NCBI GenBank assembly: GCA_025449515.1
Contig: JANWJI010000055.1
Span: 1 to 22,914 of the forward strand
Length of the DNA stretch: 22,914 nucleotides
Source of the DNA: Nitrososphaeraceae archaeon
GTDB taxonomy: Archaea > Thermoproteota > Nitrososphaeria > Nitrososphaerales > Nitrososphaeraceae
Reading direction: 5' to 3'
Under the pieces are notes generated by a model. That model searched no databases. It was not told where the DNA came from and saw only the letters and a list, made by a program, of their open reading frames with translations. Below are positions 15,348-21,866 of the stretch, in pieces (the stretch's first letter is position 1; each line of letters begins with the position of its first letter). The translations under genes and the position numbers were made by a program.

Positions 15348-16394
15348 ATGGATATTCAAGAGCGCATAGATTTGATCACGAGGTGCCCAACTGAGGAGGT
15401 TGTTAGAACTGAGGAGCTTGAAGAATTGTTTGAAGTCAATTCCACTCCCAGACATTATGTTGGGTTAGAAATCTCTGGTAAATTGCATCTTGGAAGTTTG
15501 GTACTAACTGGCTTCAAGATTAATGATTTTATTAAGGCTAATGTTAAGGCGATAGTGTTTCTTGCCGACTGGCACAGCTACATAAATAATAAGCTTGGTG
15601 GAAATTGGGAAAAAATTCAGATAATGGGGAAATACTACGCTGACGCATTTAATTTTTTTTGTCCAGGTGTTCAAATCGTAACAGGCAGTGAGCTTTACTC
15701 GAAATGTGGAGTCGATTATTGCCAAGACCTCATTAGATTCAGCAAACACTTGACTTTGGCACGTGCAACTCGATCACTAACAATCATGGGAAGAACTGAG
15801 AAAGACGCCCTCGATCTATCTCAGTTACTCTATCCTCCTATGCAGTCAGCAGATATCAAAGCCCTAGGCATAGATATAGTTCATGCTGGAATGGATCAAA
15901 GAAAAATCCATATGCTTGTAAGGGAAGTCTTCCCTAAACTTAATTGGAGAGTTCCAGTCATGGTACACCATCATCTGTTACCAGGCCTATCAGAGCCAGC
16001 CATGGTTGGACAGACTGATTCATTAGAGGAAACATATATTACGAGTAAAATGAGCAAGAGCAAACCATCTAGCGGGATCGCTATTCACGATGATGAAAAG
16101 ACAATACACGAAAAAATTCGTAAGGCATATTGTCCTATAGACACCAGTGAGGGTAATCCGGTTCTTGAATTGATTAATTATATAATATTCCATGAATTTT
16201 CGCACTTCACCATCGAACGTTCATCGAAACATGGTGGAAATGTTACTTATTATAGCAAGAATGATGTTACAAAAGACTTCCTAAAGAAAAAAATTCATCC
16301 TATGGATTTGAAGAATGCAGTAGCCGTACACATTAATAGAATAGTTGAGCCAATTCGGAAACATTTTGTGGGCAGGGAACCTCAGTTTAGCTAG
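15348..16394 (+). CDS. tyrS: Tyrosyl-tRNA synthetase, archaeal type
   Basis: Charges tRNA-Tyr with tyrosine. The 348-residue class I synthetase has signature HLGS (47-50) in place of HIGH and KMSKS at 234-238. Tyrosine-pocket features of the archaeal/eukaryal form are visible: RHYVGLEISG (about 35-44), LYPPMQSADIKALGIDIVHAGMDQRKIH (about 161-188) and a C-terminal HPMDLKNAVA...IVEPIRKHF typical of the family. The long stretch KHLTLARATRSLTIMGR also matches archaeal TyrRS. TrpRS was considered and rejected from these motifs. The ATG at 15348 gives the expected N-terminus. Its stop is followed at 15 nt by a potentially structured element (16409-16517). Confidence 0.95.
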   Translation: MDIQERIDLITRCPTEEVVRTEELEELFEVNSTPRHYVGLEISGKLHLGSLVLTGFKINDFIKANVKAIVFLADWHSYINNKLGGNWEKIQIMGKYYADAFNFFCPGVQIVTGSELYSKCGVDYCQDLIRFSKHLTLARATRSLTIMGRTEKDALDLSQLLYPPMQSADIKALGIDIVHAGMDQRKIHMLVREVFPKLNWRVPVMVHHHLLPGLSEPAMVGQTDSLEETYITSKMSKSKPSSGIAIHDDEKTIHEKIRKAYCPIDTSEGNPVLELINYIIFHEFSHFTIERSSKHGGNVTYYSKNDVTKDFLKKKIHPMDLKNAVAVHINRIVEPIRKHFVGREPQFS

Positions 16395-16408
16395 TCGAAT
16401 GTAACTCC

Positions 16409-16517
16409 GGTATAACGATGGCTGAGGCTTTTTGAGTTTGCTATAAAACCCGACGACAAGAACAGTCGAAGAGCTTTTGCAAAGCGACCTCGGTTATACC
16501 TCATTAGTTGTCGTAGG
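16409..16517 (+). ncRNA. Candidate structured RNA / 3' UTR element after tyrS
   Basis: GGTATAAC (16409-16416) is the exact complement of GTTATACC (16493-16500). With GAGG (16424-16427) pairing CCTC (16488-16491), it closes a 92-nt domain. Inside are CGAC/GTCG (16454-16457 with 16465-16468) and GCTTT-TGC-AAAGC (16473-16485). A second long-range match, ACGACAA (16453-16459) with TTGTCGT (16508-16514), extended by two G-C pairs, crosses the first. It would give a pseudoknot or an alternative fold. It may be an independent RNA or the tyrS 3' UTR. No homology to a known RNA class is recognised. Confidence 0.3.
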
Positions 16518-16800
16518 CGCTTTTCGTTATTTGATTTATGAGTGAGAATTCCCCAATTTGAGGAGATTGTGTGTGATAGATTTAGGCAAGTATAATAATA
16601 CACAAGTCGTTAAGCCAAATTTATTCCCGCTGTTAATTGAAATGACTATCTGCACAACTCGCAGCATCATTTTTTACCTACCTAGGCTATGCGTTCATTG
16701 CCTCAAGTTTATGCATCAGGTAGCTATAATCGGAAGATTGTTTCATACCTATCAACTAGGAAAATATACATTATAAATCATGATATATATTTATTTAATA

Positions 16801-16842
16801 ATGAAAGAGCTAAAGAATCTAGGTGTTAGAAGATCACCTTAG
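16801..16842 (+). other. Possible 13-residue leader ORF before glycosyltransferase
   Basis: ATG at 16801 opens MKELKNLGVRRSP and stops at 16842, eight nt before the glycosyltransferase GTG. TTATAAAT (16771-16778) is 23-30 nt upstream, the spacing expected for a leaderless mRNA beginning at this ATG. If the other TATA-like stretch (16784-16800) is used, the frame would not be transcribed. Its last codons overlap the AGGTG/CACCT hairpin. Confidence 0.25.
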
Positions 16843-16853
16843 AAAGCCAGGTG
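16821..16853 (+). promoter_or_regulatory. Switch-like leader with alternative pairings over GTG start
   Basis: AGGTG (16821-16825), CACCT (16835-16839) and a second AGGTG (16849-16853) follow one another. The middle block can pair with either AGGTG. The downstream copy contains the GTG start codon, so the two folds would expose or hide the start. The middle block lies within GATCACCT, identical to the 3' tail of archaeal 16S rRNA. The pairing is seen by eye; regulation is inference. Confidence 0.35.
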
Positions 16854-18347
16854 GCAAAGCATGTAGAATTAGATCGAAAAAGATGGCTAGTAAGATACCT
16901 ACTGTTGGGTTCAGTAGCGGTGGTCCTTGCACTTAAGTTATACTTGTTGCTATTTGTGATGGACTTTACTTTAGGTATCTATAGTTTCTTTTCGAGCTTC
17001 GTCCTTTTTAATATCTTGTTTTTTGCATATACGAAATATAAAGATCCGTACATCGATGCTGCGAACATTCCCACAAATTCTATGAACATGGATAGTCTAC
17101 CGCTTTTTTCTATTGTAGTTCCTGTGAAAAATGAGGAAGATAACATCAGAAACTGTGTACAGTCTTGCATTAACCAAACATATCCAAAGAAGGAAATTAT
17201 CATAGTGAATGATGGGAGTACAGATAAAACCGCAGAGATACTAGATAATATGAGACGCGAAGAGAAAGCAAAGAATACTGACAAACAACAATTGCGCATT
17301 CTTCACTTATCAAGGAGTGTTGGAAAAAAAAAGGCTATAGAATTCGCTAGTCAGATATCTAAAGGTGAAATTTATGCTTTTATGGATAGCGATTGCGACA
17401 TGGCGTACGATGCCGTTGAAAAGGCCGCAAAGATCTTTATGTCTGATAAACAACTCGGAGCACTAACATCGCACGGTCGGGTCAGAGGTGCACACTCAGG
17501 AAATATATTGGAAAAATTTCAAGACGTATATATTGACGGCTCGTGCAGGGCGGTTAAGGCGGAAGAAAGTTCATTTTCTTCTGTTACCTGTTGTTCAGGC
17601 TCTCTCAGTTTCTATAAGAGAGAAGCTATTCAACATTTTATCCATGAATGGGCACACGACACCTTTCTTGGGATGGATTTTAAATTCTGTACTGACCGAC
17701 GTATGACTGCTTATGTTCTTGGGACAAGGCCTAGAATGCCTGAGAACAGTGCCGATAAATCGTCAGATGTGAGCTCGAAGGACAACGTGCATCCTGTGCC
17801 GAGTCCTGGGCTTGATATTCCGATTCTAGCTGTCGGAAACGATGAATTGGAAGTATTAGAAAAGACTACAGATCCTGATCGCGAGTATGATAAACGCTCC
17901 ACTCCTCCTCATTGGAATGTCAAGTACAGCTATAGCATAAGGGTAAACGTAGGAGTACCTAACAGAATCTCAGCACTCATACAACAGCAAATCAGATGGA
18001 AAAAGAGCTTTATTCGAAGCCTGTCCTCTACCGGAGGGATGTATTGGAGTCGCCCATTTTATGTTGCTATGCTTTACTATATACAAACAGCGATGAAATT
18101 TATCCGCCCTTACATAGTGTTGCACGCATTAGTTATACTGCCCTTTGAAGGAGACTTGAGATCTACCGTTTTATGGATCATGGGTATAATGTATACCGGT
18201 ATGATTTTTGCCGTAGATTTCAGGTTACGCAACCCAGGCGACAGGCTATGGTTATATCGCCCAGTATTCACTTTTCTCACTACCTTTGTCTACACATGGT
18301 TGCTCCCAGTGGCCGCCATTACAATAAGAAACAAATCATGGCGGTAG
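16851..18347 (+). CDS. Membrane processive glycosyltransferase family 2 (NodC/hyaluronan-synthase-like)
   Basis: Probably polymerises and exports a beta-linked surface polysaccharide. The 498-residue protein begins with two membrane helices (about 13-36 and 40-60). The GT-A domain follows: FSIVVPVKNEEDNI, Asp121 in VNDGSTD (UDP binding), DSDCD at 179-183 (metal/sugar), TDRRMT at 281-286 where a (E/D)DR catalytic motif is expected, and QQQIRW at 378-383 (Q-x-x-R-W). Three C-terminal membrane helices lie at about 405-430, 437-457 and 472-494. Oddities: the catalytic-base position reads T-D-R. About 60 extra hydrophilic residues (about 292-358, Ser/Asp/Pro/Glu-rich) separate it from QxxRW. The GTG start is the only reasonable one; the nearest upstream in-frame stop is at 16827. 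The polymer is unknown. Confidence 0.85.
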   Translation: MAKHVELDRKRWLVRYLLLGSVAVVLALKLYLLLFVMDFTLGIYSFFSSFVLFNILFFAYTKYKDPYIDAANIPTNSMNMDSLPLFSIVVPVKNEEDNIRNCVQSCINQTYPKKEIIIVNDGSTDKTAEILDNMRREEKAKNTDKQQLRILHLSRSVGKKKAIEFASQISKGEIYAFMDSDCDMAYDAVEKAAKIFMSDKQLGALTSHGRVRGAHSGNILEKFQDVYIDGSCRAVKAEESSFSSVTCCSGSLSFYKREAIQHFIHEWAHDTFLGMDFKFCTDRRMTAYVLGTRPRMPENSADKSSDVSSKDNVHPVPSPGLDIPILAVGNDELEVLEKTTDPDREYDKRSTPPHWNVKYSYSIRVNVGVPNRISALIQQQIRWKKSFIRSLSSTGGMYWSRPFYVAMLYYIQTAMKFIRPYIVLHALVILPFEGDLRSTVLWIMGIMYTGMIFAVDFRLRNPGDRLWLYRPVFTFLTTFVYTWLLPVAAITIRNKSWR

Positions 18348-18461
18348 CTAGAGTAGAGATCCCACTATTAAGTCCGAAATACGACTCCGCCTAATTTCAC
18401 TCAAAATTTACAACACCTTTGCAACTTATGGTTTGAAGAGATCTATCTGAAATAAGACAAG

Positions 18462-18473
18462 TGTTGATCAACA
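18462..18473. repeat. 12-bp perfect palindrome
   Basis: TGTTGATCAACA is fully symmetric without a spacer, as a dimeric-protein site would be. It lies about 115 nt after the glycosyltransferase stop and about 220 nt before the TATA box of the exported protein gene. Confidence 0.4.
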
Positions 18474-18692
18474 TTTCTACAAAATGGCATGTGTGGTTAC
18501 TATGCCCTTTTGCTTACTATTGGAAGGTTGGCTTTACCCTAAGACCTTTATTAGCTTTTACACGTCGAAAGCATGGATATAGAATTGGATGTCCAAATAC
18601 TGAAATTGCGAACTAGTACGAGTTACACGTCAACCGAATAACACTTTACTACAAGAGCCTGATATATTGCTTAGGATTTCGTTTTAGGGGCC

Positions 18693-18702
18693 AATATAAA
18701 TA
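18693..18702 (+). promoter_or_regulatory. TATA box of exported-protein gene
   Basis: AATATAAATA is placed 29-38 nt before the ATG at 18731, implying a leader of roughly 5-10 nt. Confidence 0.5.
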
Positions 18703-18730
18703 CTTATAATCCATATTGATCTGTAATTTT

Positions 18731-19195
18731 ATGATGGTATACAAATCTAGCCTGATAAGGCCAATACTAGGATTTTTTGTAGCATCCCTATTATCGTTGT
18801 TTTTCATCTCTCATCCATTAACAACATTTGGGCAGAATACTACGCTTGTGAAGCCCACAACGGGGGGCAGTCTGAAGGTTCAGATCGAACCTACCCCAGG
18901 AACCGTCAAGGTGAATACGCCAACAAAATTCAAAATAACCTTCTCCAAATCACCAGGTAATGTCCAACCGCATATTGATTATGATTTCCTTATTACGAGG
19001 AACGGCAAAGGAGTTTTCTCAGCATCTTCGTCTACAGGTCAAACAGGGGTCCCGCTACACACCGCTGAGGGTATTATAACTATACCTTATGTATTTCATT
19101 CACCAGGTAATTACACACTAACAGTAAAAGTGTTTGGTATACTTTTTAATCCAATTAGACCGGAATCTGCAGACTTTCCGATCATGGTAAGTTGA
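18731..19195 (+). CDS. Small secreted beta-sandwich-like protein
   Basis: I recognise no named family. From the ATG at 18731 it is 154 residues. It has a signal peptide: a basic start (VYKSSLIR), a hydrophobic core PILGFFVASLLSLFFI, and likely cleavage near TTFGQN. The mature part (about 120 residues) is rich in beta-strand patterns. Examples are GSLKVQIEPTPGTVKVNTPTKFKITF, HIDYDFLITRNGKGVFSAS and ITIPYVFHSPGNYTLTVKVFG. This resembles the Ig-like or Fn3/YtkA-like domains common in extracellular proteins. It has no cysteine in the mature part and no C-terminal membrane anchor. It is likely extracellular or periplasm-equivalent. The in-frame TTG at 18716 and ATG at 18734 are alternative starts. 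It has its own TATA box and no operon partner. Confidence 0.7.
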   Translation: MMVYKSSLIRPILGFFVASLLSLFFISHPLTTFGQNTTLVKPTTGGSLKVQIEPTPGTVKVNTPTKFKITFSKSPGNVQPHIDYDFLITRNGKGVFSASSSTGQTGVPLHTAEGIITIPYVFHSPGNYTLTVKVFGILFNPIRPESADFPIMVS

Positions 19196-19568
19196 TACAC
19201 TTATTAGATTGCGTGTCGAGTATACGATCACTGAAATGTAAGTGTCAGTATCCTGTATATTGACGAGCGTCGTATCAAAGATGGCGATGGGAAAAGATGA
19301 AGACGAAAATGTATATTTTTAATTAAGATTTACGTATATTACAAAAATTACTTGTACCTCTACGGCTACCAATACCTAACTTAGACTAGGAAAGATACAA
19401 ATCTGGTCTGCATTTACTCCCCCCTCCCCAGCGATTTTGATGGGATATCTGTGATACAATGTATCTATCTATTAAAAACTTTATCTCATTTACAGGAATA
19501 TAGGTCAGACATAGTTACATATTAGACAAGAATTGTCTTTGTTGTTGTGCGGATGTAAAGAATGAATT
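19196..19568. other. Spacer between convergent exported-protein and phasin-like genes
   Basis: This is 373 bp. It holds a nested symmetry ATACGA...ACTGA...TCAGT...TCGTAT (19222-19275) and a strikingly pyrimidine-pure, C-rich 14-mer (about 19417-19430) in otherwise AT-rich DNA. No gene is recognised. Confidence 0.45.
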
Positions 19569-19994
19569 CTAGGCTCTCATAACATTATTATTGAACTCTG
19601 TGACAGTATCGATTGTCCTATTGCAGACCTTTAAGTTCTCTCTAAGAGTATCAAGACTATTAATTAGGAGTTGATTGTTAACGTCGACTGCCCTAATCGT
19701 GCTGTTAGTAATCTGATTAGACTGATTTACCAATTGCTCCGCATATGGACCAGAGGAATGAATTGACCAATTGTTTCCTAGTAGCTGTTTTTGAGTAGAT
19801 ACTGTAGTCTGAATAATATTTTTTGCAGTCTGGATATAGTCAAGCTGAAGATTAGAGATAGACTGATAATATTGGGGTTGAGCCTTAGCCATTTCGTCCA
19901 CGGTTCTCAGTAAATTTTCCTTGACAGAATCGTAAACATTGTTAAGGCCTTTGAAGGCGCTTGTAGTGTTCTCTGCAGGTTTATACTCTACCAT
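19569..19994 (-). CDS. All-helical phasin-like protein
   Basis: The 141 residues are almost entirely predicted helix with long amphipathic stretches and many Gln, Asn, Thr and Ser. VKENLLRTVDEMAKAQPQYYQSISNLQLDYIQTAKNIIQTTVSTQKQ and the second half INSLDTLRENLKVCNRTIDTVTEFNNNVM are examples. This composition and size match phasins, which coat polyhydroxyalkanoate granules. Soil Nitrososphaerota are known to carry PHA synthase genes. But no PHA gene is visible here and the match is by character only, so another helical structural protein is possible. The ATG at 19994 is supported by a canonical TATA at 20017-20028. It has no signal peptide and one Cys. Confidence 0.6.
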   Translation of the reverse strand: MVEYKPAENTTSAFKGLNNVYDSVKENLLRTVDEMAKAQPQYYQSISNLQLDYIQTAKNIIQTTVSTQKQLLGNNWSIHSSGPYAEQLVNQSNQITNSTIRAVDVNNQLLINSLDTLRENLKVCNRTIDTVTEFNNNVMRA

Positions 19995-20016
19995 ACTACA
20001 TATATAACTACAGTCC

Positions 20017-20028
20017 TATATAAATATT
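20017..20028 (-). promoter_or_regulatory. TATA box of phasin-like gene
   Basis: On the minus strand, CCAATATTTATA lies 23-34 nt before the ATG at 19994. The TTTATA core and distance support a leaderless, probably strong promoter. Confidence 0.55.
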
Positions 20029-20478
20029 GGTAATCAATACCATTGTTTACCAAATAAAACCGTATTAGTATCAATAGATGCTCAGGTATACCTACTCCGA
20101 ACTAATTATTTTTAAGGACCAGGAGCTTCAAGAGAGTATCATTATGTGGTAACACACAGAGTTAATATCCAAGAACCTTTGACCGAAGGTAGCATATTTG
20201 TCTAGCCAACCCGATTTGTTTTAACTTGACAAAATACAACTCTAGTCCTGCAGATCTAGCTGATGGTCAAAAAAAATTCAGGAGTCGATCTAAAGTAGTG
20301 ATTCTTCAGACCAATACAAGCTTATTTGCTTTCGATACGAACAGTTGGTTCGGGGTAAATCATAGTTTTCTACTCAATTCTGTCAATGGACCAGCTATCT
20401 CGATATTTGCTTAACTTATCAATACGATTTAGTCTTATCCACAATCTAAAAATTAACAAATCTTCCCTGCAAAATTGA

Positions 20479-20493
20479 CATTACCTGGTAATG
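20479..20493. repeat. 15-bp interrupted palindrome near mntR 3' end
   Basis: CATTACC and GGTAATG flank a single T. With a one-base spacer it suits a DNA site for a dimer better than an RNA hairpin. It is downstream of mntR, so any regulatory target is unclear. Confidence 0.4.
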
Positions 20494-20555
20494 GAGATGC
20501 CTGAGAGCCACTGACGATAACAAGATTCACTTATACTAGTTTCAAGCATAATCGC

Positions 20556-21011
20556 TTAACCTCTTCTCATTCGAGAATCTTCTTTTATAGTCCGTATAAA
20601 CTCTTCCAATTTCTTTAAACTCTCAGGATGCAAGTGATGCTCAATTCCCTCCGCATCCCTATTAGCTATATCGACCGTTACACCGATCATTTTGAAAAAT
20701 TCTGCAAGAAGGCCGTGTCGTTCCCTAATGCTCTCTGCAACTCTTATGCCCTCGTTAGTTAGACTAATGCCTCTATATTTTTCGTATTTGAGATGCCCAC
20801 TCTCACCTAGCCTTTGTACCATTTTTGTAACGCTTGGAGAGCTTACGTTGAGGTATTTGGATATTTCAATTGTCGTTGCATACCCTTTTTGCTGAATTAG
20901 CTCGAATATAACTTCTAGATAGTCTTCCATTCTGTCTGTTCTATCTTCTTTTTTCGTGTTATTAGCGTCGCGTATTGATTCTAATCTTGTTCCTTTGGTC
21001 GCAGGCTCCAT
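20556..21011 (-). CDS. mntR: MntR-type DtxR-family metalloregulator
   Basis: A manganese- (possibly iron-) responsive transcriptional repressor controlling metal uptake. The 151-residue protein has an N-terminal winged helix MEDYLEVIFELIQQKGYATTIEISKYLNVSSPSVTKMVQRLGESGHLKYEKYRGISLT. The dimerisation and metal helices RERHGLLAEFFKMIGV and DAEGIEHHLHPESL follow. All six MntR ligand positions appear: Asp30, Glu33, His99, Glu121, Glu124 and His125 (equivalent to Bacillus Asp8, Glu11, His77, Glu99, Glu102 and His103). This favours Mn2+ selectivity. It lacks an SH3-like domain, so it is MntR-like, not DtxR-like. An extra 27 residues precede the winged helix (MEPATKGTRLESIRDANNTKK...); the internal ATG at 20930 would remove them. 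No Mn transporter is adjacent. It is transcribed alone. Confidence 0.9.
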   Translation of the reverse strand: MEPATKGTRLESIRDANNTKKEDRTDRMEDYLEVIFELIQQKGYATTIEISKYLNVSSPSVTKMVQRLGESGHLKYEKYRGISLTNEGIRVAESIRERHGLLAEFFKMIGVTVDIANRDAEGIEHHLHPESLKKLEEFIRTIKEDSRMRRG

Positions 21012-21866
21012 GCATATCCCAGTGATACATCATACAATAGGTACATTCCTAATTATGCTTTTACTAAGCCCTGTTAAACAATAATTATACAATATTTCCA
21101 ACACTAGTATTATAAATGACAATTTGCTCGGCTTACTCCGTTTGCAATTCATACATTAATTTTTATATTTTATAAGAGATAGCAGAAAAATGCATTAGTT
21201 CAAATTCTCACAGATAGTTCATGTCAATTAGTAAGGGAAGGAATTTCATATAATCAAAATCACGCTGGACATTCGTACTAGGAATAAGATATGATTAAGG
21301 ACGAGTGATAATTATCTAATTTGATGGATGAGAATTATTAGAATGACCCCGTACAGAGGGTTTGTATACCGATTATGTTTTATACGCTTGAGGATCAAGG
21401 GGAATATAACAATTTCTGTAAGTTAATCATTTAGTGACGTTTTGTAGCGTAAAACAAAAAAGCATCATGTATTTCATACATTTAGATGTTTGAAATTTGC
21501 CATGGGGCAACAACCTTACAGGGATAGATATACTCCGCGAAATGGATCTTTTCTTCGTCCATAAGGAACGTTGATTTGCGATAACTGTACATTTTTAGAT
21601 ACTTTTCCTTGGAAATGACTAATATTGTTCTCTGTCAAGACATTTTGTAATATCAGTTCGAATCAAATATATTAAACATGACAAAGCCTATGCGAGGATC
21701 TGACCATAAGCTCAATCAAATTTCAGTTTAATATTCCTCCCTCCAGATATTCATCGAGTTGAAAGCAGAAGTTTAGTGCAATAGATATCCGAGGCTATAC
21801 AACTTTATTTAGTTCACGTGTACAACTATGGTTTGCCAGAGATGATATGGCTATCAATTAGTGCCC
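21012..21866. other. Long AT-rich spacer between mntR and GH130 gene
   Basis: This is 855 bp. It holds the mntR promoter region at the left (AT-rich, direct ACAAT repeats about 21076-21091) and a 6-bp hairpin ATGTAT-TTC-ATACAT (21467-21481). No gene, tRNA or larger repeat could be supported. A long empty tract like this could hide a small RNA. Confidence 0.4.

Larger units (their letters stand above)
16395..16850. other. Spacer tyrS to glycosyltransferase
   Basis: This is 456 bp. The left part holds the possible structured element. The right part holds two TATA-like stretches (16771-16778 TTATAAAT and 16784-16800), a 13-codon open frame and a switch-like leader. A 70-codon arginine-rich minus-strand frame (16391-16603) overlaps the tyrS stop and is not accepted as a gene. 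Confidence 0.5.
18348..18730. other. Spacer after glycosyltransferase
   Basis: This is 383 bp with no gene. It holds a perfect 12-bp palindrome TGTTGATCAACA (18462-18473) and a 9-bp direct repeat TTACACGTC (18558-18566 and 18623-18631). At 18693-18702, AATATAAATA is a TATA-like element 29-38 nt before the next gene. Confidence 0.5.
19995..20555. other. Spacer phasin-like gene to mntR
   Basis: This is 561 bp. It has the phasin-like promoter at the left and a 15-bp palindrome CATTACC-T-GGTAATG (20479-20493) at the right, 63 nt past the mntR stop. A 62-codon plus-strand frame (20226-20414) starting with TTG shows no domain and is not accepted. Confidence 0.5.

Noticed and set aside
16391..16603. 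70-codon arginine-rich minus-strand frame after tyrS
   Set aside because: It overlaps the tyrS stop, matches no family I know, and has no clear promoter. The paired blocks there fit an RNA element equally well.
20226..20414. 62-codon plus-strand frame upstream of mntR's 3' end
   Set aside because: It has a TTG start, no domain or promoter, and a composition like chance translation of AT-rich DNA.
21656..21668. GTTCGAATC, T-loop-like, possible tRNA remnant
   Set aside because: The flanks do not pair into a T-stem and no acceptor or anticodon arm can be built around it.
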